Shown: positions 1 through 7,826, counted from the first letter of the stretch. The stretch is DNA of 29,543 nt from CG1-02-35-72 sp045046885 (GCA_045046885.1 JASFYX010000028.1:1-29543); one strand, 5' to 3'. Translations and numbers: made by a program. Notes: generated by a model from the sequence alone, not told the origin.

Positions 1-36
1 AGTTGTTGATAATTCATCGGCAATCAGTTTTTTTTT

Positions 37-68
37 CAAATATCGGAAAGTTAACTTTCCGATATTTG
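37..68. repeat. Perfect 32-bp palindrome downstream of the secreted-protein pair
   Basis: Positions 37-52 are the exact reverse complement of 53-68, with the axis between 52 and 53. A run of nine T precedes it on the plus strand (28-36). On the minus strand the run therefore reads as A, so this is not a textbook U-tailed terminator for the gene ending at 95. It sits 27 nt past that stop codon. It could be a U-less terminator, an mRNA 3' stabilising hairpin, or a terminator for a plus-strand gene outside the window. The perfect symmetry is certain; the role is inferred. Confidence 0.6.
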
Positions 69-94
69 TTTACTGTTGCACTTATTGTTTGAAC

Positions 95-646
95 TTAGTG
101 TTCAAAATCTAAAGTAGATACGGTTGTACTATTAATTAAATAGCTTATTTTATTGCCTATTTTTTCTATCCTTAGTATATTGTATTTACCTGTACTCCCT
201 TGTTTAATAGCGCTTGATTTTGTCCAAGCTACTAAATCTTTAAAACTACCATTATCATTTTTTGATATTCTATAATAGCCATCGCTTGTTATATTAAATG
301 CGTAAAAAGACCCCTTATCATCTCCTCCAAATGTCAAGCCATAGCCATAACCATCAACACCCGATTTTTTAATAGACAGTGTTTCTATTTTAAAATCTTT
401 ATCAGTATTAATATTTACAGATACGTGCGATTCCCATCCTCCTTTTTCTCTTTTGTGTTCAAAATGATAACTACCATTTCTTACACTTATATCGCGTTTA
501 GCATCATTACCTTCAGGCCAATTGTTTTTATTACTGTCAAAACCGTCAAAAAAAGGCAAACTCTTTCCGCTAACTACGTCTTGCGCAAATAATATTTGTG
601 TCGTTAAAAATAAAATCGAAATAAATAAAAACTTCTTTTTCATCAT
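95..646 (-). CDS. Small exported protein, unrecognised, possibly a concanavalin-like beta-sandwich
   Basis: 183 residues. The first 21 form a clear Sec signal peptide (Lys-rich start, hydrophobic core, cleavage near LFAQ), so the protein is exported. The mature part is rich in Gly, aromatic and polar residues in short alternating strands, with FFDGFDSN near residue 32 and GGDDKGSFYAFNI near 107. This resembles the laminin-G/DUF1080-like folds often found in secreted Bacteroidota proteins, but I do not recognise a specific family. It has no T9SS sorting domain and no lipobox, so a periplasmic location is likeliest. Two adjacent ATG codons (646 and 643) are both usable. The upstream protease gene ends 2 nt before the start, so the two are almost certainly co-transcribed and translationally coupled. 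Confidence 0.7.
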   Translation of the reverse strand: MMKKKFLFISILFLTTQILFAQDVVSGKSLPFFDGFDSNKNNWPEGNDAKRDISVRNGSYHFEHKREKGGWESHVSVNINTDKDFKIETLSIKKSGVDGYGYGLTFGGDDKGSFYAFNITSDGYYRISKNDNGSFKDLVAWTKSSAIKQGSTGKYNILRIEKIGNKISYLINSTTVSTLDFEH

Positions 647-648
647 AA

Positions 649-2124
649 TTAATTGTGGTTAATGCTAATAAATACTGGGACTAAATTAGAAGATGAGTTT
701 GACGATTTAGCCGTAAATCCTATACTGTTTTTATCAAACTTAACTTCTTTTGAATTATACATATCGTTTTTAAAATATGTTTTGACTTTAGAAGTAAAAG
801 TACCGCTCCCATATTTTAAACTTTGTACTATTTTTTTTATTTCTAAAGGCTTAGTACTGTATAGAATACATAGAATATCTTTTCCTTTTACATTATCCAT
901 TTCAATAAAATAATCTTCGTTAGGTATGGCCACCTCACTATTACTAAAGCCAAAATAGGCACTGTAATTGTCAAACGGATATAAAGCGTTAACCGATTTA
1001 TCGCCACCACCATAACCAATTAAATAAACATAGGCTGGTTTATCGCTTTTAAAGCGGATTCTAAATTGTGTACCCGATGTGTACGGAGTTGCTACAGAAT
1101 AGGTTGTTTTTTGAGCCGAAACGATGTTAAAGTTTCTACTGGCATCAGGATTCAATTGTACAGGCATATTACTACCACTGCTTAACTGAAGCGTCATAGA
1201 ACCTTGTAAAGCCACAACTTCTGGTTTGGGTTTTGGTTGTGGTTTTGGAGAAGGTTTTGGTTTGGGTGCAGGCGGTGGATTTTTAATATTATCTACCATT
1301 ACATAAGCCGTTTTAACATATTTTTCGAAATCGGCGTAACGCACCCAACCAAATCCGTTGTTACCCCAGCGCGTTCCCCAAGAATTCATCAATTCAAAAG
1401 CACCGCCGTATTTGTTGTCATCGTAACCCATAACTACCATAGCATGGCCGCCTACTTTTCCTACTTGCACACCACTCCAAACACCATTAACTTTATAAAA
1501 GGAACTCGATACACGCATACCAATAACAACTGGATTTTTATTAGCCAATGCCTTTTTAACTTTATCGGCTAGTTTATACGGGTTGTCCCAATTAGCTAGT
1601 TTTAAAAACGTAGCAATTTTATTTTGTTTGGCTAATTGCATACCGTATTGAGAAGGTTTGGAAGAACATTTCTGATCTGAATAAGGGAAATCTTTATACT
1701 TAGTAATGCCATAATTTTTAATAAGATACATAGCATCAGCAATATAAGAGCCCCGTTTACAATAAATATCTTCTTTAGATTTTATGACATTATAAACAAA
1801 AGCGGGCGAATAAATATTCTGATTTATTAGTGAGGTATTGTAAGCCCATCCTTTTTTTACCGCGTTAGAAATAGTACGTGCCGCATAACCACTAGCCCAC
1901 CCTACACAAGAGGGCTGACGCCCCTGACTTAAAGGCGTGGGACAATAAGCCTTTAAACTGTAACTTGACGGAATACTTGTAAAACTGCGCGTTGTAAGCG
2001 GTGCTAATTCTTTTACTTTACTGTACTTTTCTTGGCTAAATAGCAAGCCTGTTGTGTATTGTTCTTGAGAAAATGCGTTACTAAACAGTAAGAAACTTAT
2101 TATTACTAGGCCAATTTTTTTCAT
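649..2124 (-). CDS. Secreted papain-like (C1) cysteine protease with Pro/Lys linker and DUF4384-like domain
   Basis: Start placed at the ATG at 2124, because it gives a perfect signal peptide (MKKIGLVIISFLLFSNAFSQ). An in-frame ATG at 2160 would put 12 polar residues in front. Numbering from 2124, the papain fold shows the oxyanion Gln67 and catalytic Cys73 (QGRQPSCVGWA), catalytic His227 (VGGHAMVVMGYDD) and Asn247 (NSWGTRWGNNGFGWV), so all active-site residues are present. A Pro/Lys-rich spacer (about 283-301) leads to a beta-rich C-terminal domain (about 350-445, FKSDKPAYVYLIGYG, LYPF, AIPNEDYFIEM) that resembles DUF4384, often attached to secreted or caspase-like bacterial peptidases. There is no T9SS domain, so the likely place of action is the periplasm. 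The substrate is unknown. It is the first gene of a two-gene unit with the small exported protein downstream. Confidence 0.85.
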   Translation of the reverse strand: MKKIGLVIISFLLFSNAFSQEQYTTGLLFSQEKYSKVKELAPLTTRSFTSIPSSYSLKAYCPTPLSQGRQPSCVGWASGYAARTISNAVKKGWAYNTSLINQNIYSPAFVYNVIKSKEDIYCKRGSYIADAMYLIKNYGITKYKDFPYSDQKCSSKPSQYGMQLAKQNKIATFLKLANWDNPYKLADKVKKALANKNPVVIGMRVSSSFYKVNGVWSGVQVGKVGGHAMVVMGYDDNKYGGAFELMNSWGTRWGNNGFGWVRYADFEKYVKTAYVMVDNIKNPPPAPKPKPSPKPQPKPKPEVVALQGSMTLQLSSGSNMPVQLNPDASRNFNIVSAQKTTYSVATPYTSGTQFRIRFKSDKPAYVYLIGYGGGDKSVNALYPFDNYSAYFGFSNSEVAIPNEDYFIEMDNVKGKDILCILYSTKPLEIKKIVQSLKYGSGTFTSKVKTYFKNDMYNSKEVKFDKNSIGFTAKSSNSSSNLVPVFISINHN

Positions 2125-2178
2125 AAGAAAGGGTTTAATTTTTGGTTTATTAGAAGTCATAAAAATAGACTTTTTTTT

Positions 2179-2210
2179 TGAAGTTACTAAACTAGCTTCT
2201 AAAAAGACAA
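2179..2210 (-). promoter_or_regulatory. Weak candidate promoter for the C1 protease operon
   Basis: On the minus strand TTG (plus 2208-2210) is followed 21 nt later by TAACTTCA (plus 2179-2186), a 6-of-8-like match to the Bacteroidota -7 element TAnnTTTG. It starts inside the U-tail of the folE terminator, which is where an independent promoter for the next gene would be expected. The match is imperfect and the call is tentative. Confidence 0.2.
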
Positions 2211-2238
2211 AAAAAAATACGTCAGATGACGTATTTTA
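2205..2238 (-). terminator. Intrinsic terminator of the kdsB-hisS-folE run
   Basis: Arms 2214-2223 and 2228-2237 (AAAATACGTC / GACGTATTTT) pair around a four-base turn. On the minus strand the stem is followed at once by a run of eleven T. It lies 21 nt past the folE stop codon. This is a textbook Rho-independent terminator in the folE direction. Confidence 0.85.
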
Positions 2239-2258
2239 GTATGTTGTAATTCTGTAAT

Positions 2259-2954
2259 TTAAGACAGATTAAAATTGGTTTCTAACTTTATATAATCTAA
2301 AAACTCTTGCCTCACTTTGGTGTCTTTAAATACACCTCCAAATTCTGCTGTAACCGTACTGCTGGCAATATCTCTAATGCCACGTGAGTTAACACATAAA
2401 TGTTTGGCGTCAATAACACACGCCACATCTTCTGTACCCAAAGCTTTTTGTAAGGATTGAACCACTTGCATAGTTAAGCGCTCTTGCACTTGAGGACGCT
2501 TGGCAAAATAATCGACTATACGGTTCATTTTAGACAAGCCAATAACGCGACCTTTAGAAATATAAGCCACATGGGCTCGTCCTATAATGGGTAAAAAATG
2601 ATGTTCACAGGTTGTGTAGAGTACAATGTTTTTCTCTACCAACATTTCACCATATTTGTAATTATTGTCGAAAGTGGATAACTTGGGTTTTTTAGCGGGA
2701 TTTAAACCCGAAAATAATTCGTTTACAAAAGCTTTAGCTACACGTTTTGGCGTACCTTTTAAACTATCGTCATTTAAGTCTAAGCCAAGTGTTTCTAAAA
2801 TATTTTTAAAATCGACTGTTATTGCCGCAATTTTTTCTTCATCCGTCATCTTAAAGGCCTCTTTTCGCATAGGTGTAGTAGCCGATGTACTTATATGATC
2901 GTCTCCTATATCGTCAATTTCAAACTGACTTTTACCATTTTTTCCTTCGAACAT
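2259..2954 (-). CDS. folE: GTP cyclohydrolase I
   Basis: Converts GTP to 7,8-dihydroneopterin triphosphate, the first step of tetrahydrofolate/pterin synthesis, in the cytoplasm. Starting at the ATG at 2954 (231 residues) the catalytic zinc ligands are Cys116 and His119 in TTCEHHFLPIIGRAHVAY and Cys187 in KHLCVNSRGIRD. GRVIGLSKMNRIVDYFAKRPQVQERL is split over the central helix as in the type IA family, and SSTVTAEFGG is also typical. The length is normal. An in-frame ATG at 2975 would add seven residues and start 2 nt after the hisS stop; the 2954 start is preferred because the extra residues are not family-like, but either is possible. It is the last gene of the kdsB-hisS-folE run and is followed by a strong terminator. 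The protein is the zinc-dependent FolE type, not FolE2. Confidence 0.93.
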   Translation of the reverse strand: MFEGKNGKSQFEIDDIGDDHISTSATTPMRKEAFKMTDEEKIAAITVDFKNILETLGLDLNDDSLKGTPKRVAKAFVNELFSGLNPAKKPKLSTFDNNYKYGEMLVEKNIVLYTTCEHHFLPIIGRAHVAYISKGRVIGLSKMNRIVDYFAKRPQVQERLTMQVVQSLQKALGTEDVACVIDAKHLCVNSRGIRDIASSTVTAEFGGVFKDTKVRQEFLDYIKLETNFNLS

Positions 2955-2977
2955 AGTAATTAATTTAGCTTGCAAAG

Positions 2978-4690
2978 TTATGAATTCTTTAGCAACTCAA
3001 TGAGTTCTTTTAAAGAACAATTTTGCTGCGTACCACTCTGCATATTTTTTAATGTAAATTCTTTGTTTTCTATTTCAGAACTTCCTGCTAAAACCACAAA
3101 ATCTATCTGGCGTTTATTGGCATAAGTCATCTGTTTTTTCATCTTAGCCTTATCGGGATAGAGCTCTGCACTTATATTGTTTTGACGTAATTCTTTGATG
3201 GTGTTTACAGCGTATAAAGCTTCTGTTGCCCCAAAATTGATAAACAATACTTTGGGCTTTGGCAAAGCAACTGCTTCAAACAAATTACTTTCTTCTAAAG
3301 CCAAATAAATACGGTCTAAACCGAATGATATACCAATACCACTCACATTTTTTAGACCAAAAATACCTGTTAAATCGTCGTAACGACCGCCACCACCAAT
3401 AGAACCTATTTTTACACCCGTGGCTTCTACTTCGTAAATAGCACCTGTATAATAATTTAAGCCACGTGCTAAAGTAACGTCTATTTCTAAAGTGGCACTT
3501 TGTAAACCAATAGTTTCTATGGCATCTGTTACAAATTGCAACTCCTCTACACCTTTTGTACCTTCAATAGAATTGGCCAACATTTTGCGCAATTCTGCCA
3601 GTTTATTTTTATTTGTGCCTTTAAAGTGGAATAATGGTTGCACTTTATCAATTGCTTCTTTACTGATACCTTTTGCCAACATTTCTTTGGTAACGCCTTC
3701 TACGCCTATCTTATCTAGCTTATCTAAAGCTACCGTGAAGTCGATTAACTTGTCTTTAGCGCCGATTATTTCGGCCAAGCCGGATAATATTTTTCGGTTG
3801 TTTAATTTGATTACAACAGGAGATAATTTTAATCTGGTAAACACATCGTCGTACAATTGTACAAAAGCGACTTCTTGCCATAAGGACTTACTGCCTACCA
3901 CATCGGCATCACACTGATAAAATTCTCTAAAGCGTCCTTTTTGAGGACGGTCTGCCCGCCAAACGGGTTGCATTTGATAGCGTTTAAACGGAAAAGTAAT
4001 GTCGTTTTGGTGTTGTACCACATAACGTGCAAAGGGTACGGTAAGGTCGTAACGCAAGGCTTTTTCTGAGATAAATGGGGTTATATAATTAGACTCAATG
4101 ATATTAAAATATTTATTATAAAGATATTGCGATTTTCTTTTTAACTGAAATGATGTCATTTTAGAAAAATTTTCCAAACGATAAGTAGTTTTGCCGACAC
4201 TTGATAAAATTAATTTTATAAATTTTTCATGTGAAAATATACCTTTAATTTTTTTGTCTTTTGAAAAATTTTCTTCAAGAAATTTCCTTATTTTAAAACT
4301 TGCATTTTTTTCAATTTTATTCAATATTTCCACTAAATCATCATGCTTATAGATGTCTATTTCACCTAACTCAAAATCAATCAAAAATTCTTGATTTTCT
4401 TTCAAAATATCATAAATAACTTCACAAAATACTTTCCTATATTTCTTATAATTATTTTTATATTTTAGAAAATAATCACCAGATTCTAAAATCTTAAATA
4501 TCAACCTATCCCCTTCTTCGCCGTATTTCCCCATAAGGGTACTGCTGTTTTCAAAAGCCGGTGTTTCTATTGGCATAAAGCCAAACAACTCAAACGATTT
4601 TTTAATGGTATTAAATATATATTGGCGCTGTGCCACTTCTGTGGGAGAGAAATCTCTAGTGCCTTTTGGTATGCTTGGTTTAACCGCCAT
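2978..4690 (-). CDS. hisS: Histidyl-tRNA synthetase with a large in-frame insertion
   Basis: Charges tRNA-His with histidine in the cytoplasm. Class II motifs are complete: N-terminal PKGTRDFSP (residues 8-16), ALRYDLTVPFARYVV (211-225), motif 2 around RADRPQKGRFREFYQCDAD (245-263), the histidine-binding LARGLNYYTGAIYEV (407-421), GSIGGGGRYDDL (429-440), motif 3 GIGISFGLDRIYLAL (451-465), and the C-terminal anticodon-binding alpha/beta domain from about 478. The protein has 570 residues, against roughly 450-465 expected for the family in this phylum. The excess lies between SGDY (residue 73) and ISEKALRYDL (residue 207), where relatives have a short linker in a beta-hairpin. All catalytic motifs are intact and the frame is open, so I judge it functional. 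kdsB lies 44 nt upstream; folE follows immediately. Confidence 0.93.
   Translation of the reverse strand: MAVKPSIPKGTRDFSPTEVAQRQYIFNTIKKSFELFGFMPIETPAFENSSTLMGKYGEEGDRLIFKILESGDYFLKYKNNYKKYRKVFCEVIYDILKENQEFLIDFELGEIDIYKHDDLVEILNKIEKNASFKIRKFLEENFSKDKKIKGIFSHEKFIKLILSSVGKTTYRLENFSKMTSFQLKRKSQYLYNKYFNIIESNYITPFISEKALRYDLTVPFARYVVQHQNDITFPFKRYQMQPVWRADRPQKGRFREFYQCDADVVGSKSLWQEVAFVQLYDDVFTRLKLSPVVIKLNNRKILSGLAEIIGAKDKLIDFTVALDKLDKIGVEGVTKEMLAKGISKEAIDKVQPLFHFKGTNKNKLAELRKMLANSIEGTKGVEELQFVTDAIETIGLQSATLEIDVTLARGLNYYTGAIYEVEATGVKIGSIGGGGRYDDLTGIFGLKNVSGIGISFGLDRIYLALEESNLFEAVALPKPKVLFINFGATEALYAVNTIKELRQNNISAELYPDKAKMKKQMTYANKRQIDFVVLAGSSEIENKEFTLKNMQSGTQQNCSLKELIELLKNS
4076..4468 (-). other. 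AT-rich in-frame insertion inside hisS
   Basis: Codons about 75-205 of hisS encode a Lys/Phe/Ile/Asn-rich, probably helical segment (for example KHDDLVEILNKIEKNASFK and IFSHEKFIKLILSSVGK) that is not part of the normal synthetase. By hand count 4081-4500 has about 82 G+C in 420 bases (near 20%), while the adjacent 60-base blocks 3901-3960, 3961-4020 and 4501-4560 have 30, 23 and 29 G+C (38-50%). There is no stop codon across the insert on the coding frame. I see no intein splice residues and no clear terminal repeats. Boundaries are approximate to ten codons or so. Confidence 0.75.
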
Positions 4691-4734
4691 GGTTTGTTTT
4701 CAATTTTAAAGTTGCAAATATCCTAAAAACTAGG

Positions 4735-5463
4735 CTATTTATCTAGTAAAAGTCGTGCATTTTCTAAATCTTCGGGTGTATCTATCCCAATGGGGTTGTA
4801 ATTAATCTCAACCATTTTAACAGGCATATTGTTATGGATAAAGCGTAGGTTTTCTAACTTTTCAATTTTTTCTAGAGGTGCCATCGGTAAATTAGTAAAA
4901 TCTATAAGGGCTTGTTTTCTAAAGGCGTAAATCCCTATATGCTTAAAATATTTAATGTCTATTTTAGCCCTGTTATACGGAATAACAGACCGCGAAAAAT
5001 ACCGTGCAAAATTATTTTTATCGACCACCACTTTTACGTTGTTCGGATTTTCTATGTCTTTGATATCCGTTAAAGAGGTCATTAAAGAGGCTAAAGCAAT
5101 CTTATTTTCTGTGTCGTTTTTAAAAACCGCCAGCAATGATGCCAAGGTATCTTTATTGGTAAAAGGTTCGTCACCTTGCACGTTAATCACAATATCTATA
5201 TCCATATTGGCAACAGCCTCTGCAATGCGGTCACTCCCACTTTCGTGTACTTTTAAACTCATAATGGCTTTACCGCCATTGTTGGTAATTTCGTCGAAAA
5301 TAATTTGACTGTCGGTAACAACATAAACGTCGTCAAACAAACGGGTGTTTACAGCAGCTAAATAAGTAGTCAATATAACCGATTTACCTCCCAAATCTTT
5401 CATGAGTTTACCCGAAAAGCGCGAGGCGTCATAACGGGCGGGTATCATTGCTATTATTTTCAT
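4735..5463 (-). CDS. kdsB: 3-deoxy-manno-octulosonate cytidylyltransferase (CMP-KDO synthetase)
   Basis: Activates KDO with CTP to give CMP-KDO for lipopolysaccharide inner-core synthesis; cytoplasmic. The 242-residue length is normal. The nucleotide-binding start IPARYDASRFSGKLMKDLGG (7-26), the GSDRIAEA motif (76-83), the metal-binding INVQGDEPF (93-101), the SRSVIPYNR segment and the C-terminal GIDTPEDLENARLL are all present. It heads the minus-strand kdsB-hisS-folE run and faces the divergent AraC-type regulator gene across a 272-base gap. The organism therefore makes a Gram-negative outer membrane with KDO. Confidence 0.95.
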   Translation of the reverse strand: MKIIAMIPARYDASRFSGKLMKDLGGKSVILTTYLAAVNTRLFDDVYVVTDSQIIFDEITNNGGKAIMSLKVHESGSDRIAEAVANMDIDIVINVQGDEPFTNKDTLASLLAVFKNDTENKIALASLMTSLTDIKDIENPNNVKVVVDKNNFARYFSRSVIPYNRAKIDIKYFKHIGIYAFRKQALIDFTNLPMAPLEKIEKLENLRFIHNNMPVKMVEINYNPIGIDTPEDLENARLLLDK

Positions 5464-5480
5464 GTAAATGAATTAAGGAG

Positions 5481-5509
5481 CGAAGTTAAGAATTATAGTT
5501 TAAAAACAA
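5481..5509 (-). promoter_or_regulatory. Candidate kdsB promoter
   Basis: On the minus strand TTG (plus 5507-5509) is followed 18 nt later by TAACTTCG (plus 5481-5488), one base off the Bacteroidota -7 consensus TAnnTTTG. It would give a leader of about 12 nt before the kdsB ATG at 5463. The rest of the 5464-5735 gap is AT-rich and holds a weak hairpin (AAAGAG/CTCTTT near 5633-5651) of no clear role. Confidence 0.35.
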
Positions 5510-5671
5510 CTTCTTCAAAAGTTCAACTTTGTGTTTTTATAATTTTCTTCACCTCCGTTGACATCCTCTTTATATTTAAAACACACGCTTTCACTTTATA
5601 GCACTGTGCCTTATAACCCAACTAATATCCTAAAAGAGATATGTGCTCTTTAAAAAGATTAATACTTAACC

Positions 5672-5701
5672 TTGTCCTTCCCTTAAAATATCGTAAATTG
5701 T
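5672..5701 (+). promoter_or_regulatory. Candidate promoter of the TPR/AraC regulator gene
   Basis: TTG at 5672-5674, a 19-nt spacer, then TAAATTGT at 5694-5701, a near match to TAnnTTTG. The leader would be about 28 nt. The -7 region runs into TTGTACC at 5699-5705, which shares TTGTAC with the two full TTGTACAA palindromes in front of the next gene. This raises the possibility of autoregulation. Confidence 0.35.
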
Positions 5702-5735
5702 ACCCTGCTAATTTTAAGCTTTTTATCTTTCAGTT

Positions 5736-7661
5736 TTGAAAACTCTTAAACGCAGATATAAAATTTCATCCCTCTTGTTTTTCTTGCTATTTTTCATTCC
5801 TATATTTGTATTTTCTCAAGATAATTTAACACTGCGGAAGAAGGAATTTTATAAAAGTCTAGACTCAGAAAAATTATATGTCAAAAATTTAAACATTGGC
5901 GCTAGAAGGTACACATTTAAGCAGGAGAATTTACAGAAATATTATAGTCAACTATTAAAAGAATATCAAGAAAAAAAATCTGCATCAAATAATTTACAGA
6001 AGGCAATTTGGCTGTATGAAATTGGATATATTCAAATAAGCCTTAATAGAGCAGCTTTAGCCACTAAAACTTTTGAAAAGGCTTTAAAACGGATTGATAA
6101 ACATAAAAATAAACGGGCCTATAAATATCTCAACATAGAGTTGGCCGATGCCTATAGACATACTGGTCAAAAGAAAAAATCTAATGATATTTTTACCGAG
6201 CTTTTAAAATTACCCTTGATTAAAAAAGATACCGTTATAAAAATATGGTGTCTTCGTATAATGTCAGAAAATTACGAAATTTTAAAAGAATATCAAAAAG
6301 CCATGAAGTTGTCGTTACAGCTATATAAACATTCTCTTAAGATTAAAGATTATGATGATGCTTCTTATAAACTTATTCAGATGGGCAGGATAGCGTCTTA
6401 TATTGAGCATGATACGGCCTACTTTGAATACTTTCATTTGGCAAACAAGATGGCTCAAAAATCGGGTGTAAAAAGTCGTATTGGCAATAATTTGGTCAAT
6501 ACAGGAATCGCTTATCGCAAAGCAGGGTATCCTTTAAAATCATTAAAATATCTACTAGATGCAGAATCATATGCCACTAGCTATACATCTTATGGGTATA
6601 TCTATAATTTACTAGGCTTAAGTGCAACTTATTCTAGTCTAGACAATATTCCACAAGCTTTTTCTTATGCTAAAAAAGCCTTTAAAATTGCTAAGGAAAT
6701 AGATGCCTTCAATTATTTATTTGATTCAAACCTCAAATTGGCGAATTGTTTTATAAAAATGAACCAAAATGATTCTGCTAGAATCTATTTAAAAAAAGCA
6801 TTAAGATTAGATAGAATAAACGAGAATACTAATCAATCTATAAATTTATATAAGCAGTTATCAGATATTAGTATTAAGCTTAAGGACTATGCCTCTGCCG
6901 TAGCCTACTTAGATTCATCATATCTTAAATACACCAAATTTATCACTAATACTAATGATGATAAATTGGCGCAGTTAAAGGTTGAATCTGATTATTATAT
7001 CCATATGGAAAGGATAACAGCATTGATTTCTAGGAACAGAGTTGAAAAAGAAAAAAGCAAATATTTTCTTATAATTATCATAAATACTTCTATAGCTCTT
7101 TTAATAACCATACTTTTAGTGTTAATTATTAGGCAAAGACTCCATCAGCTTAAAGAATCTCATTTTAACTTGGTTAAGAAAAATATAGAGCTTGATAGGT
7201 TGAATCATAAATTATACGAGTGTGAAATAACACCAAAGAGAAAAATAAAACTAGAACATGTTAAAGATGAAGGACTTATAATAGCAAAATTAAAAAGGTT
7301 TTTACACAAAGATGAAATTTTTAAAAATTCTGATTTATCGCTTATAAGTTTAGCCGAATTATTAAAAACCAATACGTCTTATCTTTCTGCTATTATAAAT
7401 AATCATTTTCACTGTAACCTGAGAAGCCTTCTTAATAAATACCGAATTGATAAAGCCAGAAAAATGTTAATCTCTAATAAATTTAAACATTATAGTATGG
7501 AGGGGATTTCTGTAGAGGTTGGTTTTAAATCGCGTTCTGTATTTTATCAAACATTTAAAAACATTACAGGATTAACGCCTACTCTTTATGTTAAAAACTA
7601 TACGTCTGCTTCGCAAGATTTAGAAAATTTGAAAGATTCTAAAATTGAACACGCCTTTTAA
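5736..7661 (+). CDS. Membrane-bound TPR sensor with cytoplasmic AraC-type DNA-binding domain
   Basis: 641 residues starting at a TTG codon. No ATG or GTG is available between the in-frame stop at 5715 and this point, and the TTG start gives a good signal peptide (residues 1-28, ending VFSQ). Residues about 60-400 form a TPR-like helical array, for example IQISLNRAALATKTFEKALK and YASAVAYLDSSYLKY. One transmembrane helix spans 444-466, followed by a charged coiled-coil-like stretch (467-500) and an AraC/XylS helix-turn-helix domain at about 516-622 (second helix pair GISVEVGFKSRSVFYQTFKN). The expected topology is periplasmic TPR and cytoplasmic DNA-binding, that is, a one-component transmembrane regulator. 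A signal input is not visible. The nearest likely targets are the lipoprotein and surface peptidase genes downstream, whose promoter carries paired palindromes. Confidence 0.88.
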   Translation: MKTLKRRYKISSLLFFLLFFIPIFVFSQDNLTLRKKEFYKSLDSEKLYVKNLNIGARRYTFKQENLQKYYSQLLKEYQEKKSASNNLQKAIWLYEIGYIQISLNRAALATKTFEKALKRIDKHKNKRAYKYLNIELADAYRHTGQKKKSNDIFTELLKLPLIKKDTVIKIWCLRIMSENYEILKEYQKAMKLSLQLYKHSLKIKDYDDASYKLIQMGRIASYIEHDTAYFEYFHLANKMAQKSGVKSRIGNNLVNTGIAYRKAGYPLKSLKYLLDAESYATSYTSYGYIYNLLGLSATYSSLDNIPQAFSYAKKAFKIAKEIDAFNYLFDSNLKLANCFIKMNQNDSARIYLKKALRLDRINENTNQSINLYKQLSDISIKLKDYASAVAYLDSSYLKYTKFITNTNDDKLAQLKVESDYYIHMERITALISRNRVEKEKSKYFLIIIINTSIALLITILLVLIIRQRLHQLKESHFNLVKKNIELDRLNHKLYECEITPKRKIKLEHVKDEGLIIAKLKRFLHKDEIFKNSDLSLISLAELLKTNTSYLSAIINNHFHCNLRSLLNKYRIDKARKMLISNKFKHYSMEGISVEVGFKSRSVFYQTFKNITGLTPTLYVKNYTSASQDLENLKDSKIEHAF

Positions 7662-7760
7662 ATCCTTTCGATTAAGCTTCTCAAATAAATAGCTGATAAT
7701 AAAAAACTTATCTAACTACTTCTTATGCTGTCCTGTTTTATAAACCAAGACATACAAATC

Positions 7761-7796
7761 TTGTACAATAATAATTATCTCCTATACTTTGTACAA
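7761..7796 (+). promoter_or_regulatory. Promoter with twin TTGTACAA palindromes
   Basis: TTGTACAATAAT at 7761-7772 and TTGTACAACAAT at 7789-7800 are near-identical 12-mers, 28 nt start to start. Each contains the perfect palindrome TTGTACAA. The first TTG falls at the expected -33 position and the second repeat overlaps the -7-like TATACTTTG (7783-7791), with a 19-nt spacer. A regulator bound at both copies would cover the promoter elements. The repeats are seen directly; the operator role, and the upstream AraC-type protein as ligand, are inferences. Confidence 0.5.
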
Positions 7797-7826
7797 CAAT
7801 AAAATCTGATTAAAAAGGAAACAATT

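Noticed and set aside
653..1572. Plus-strand open frames opposite the C1 protease
   Set aside because: They are antisense to a gene with complete catalytic motifs and have no recognisable protein features.
2160..2160. Upstream ATG starts for the C1 protease, TPR protein and EEP-family protein (2160, 19250, 23648)
   Set aside because: Each adds residues that spoil an otherwise clear signal peptide, and the last also overlaps ppc.
3492..3917. Plus-strand 141-codon open frame opposite hisS
   Set aside because: Shadow of the hisS coding frame; the composition is not protein-like.
4076..4468. Intein or group of frameshifts in hisS
   Set aside because: The segment lacks the N-terminal Cys/Ser and C-terminal His-Asn splice residues, is shorter than a mini-intein, and the reading frame is continuous with intact flanking motifs.
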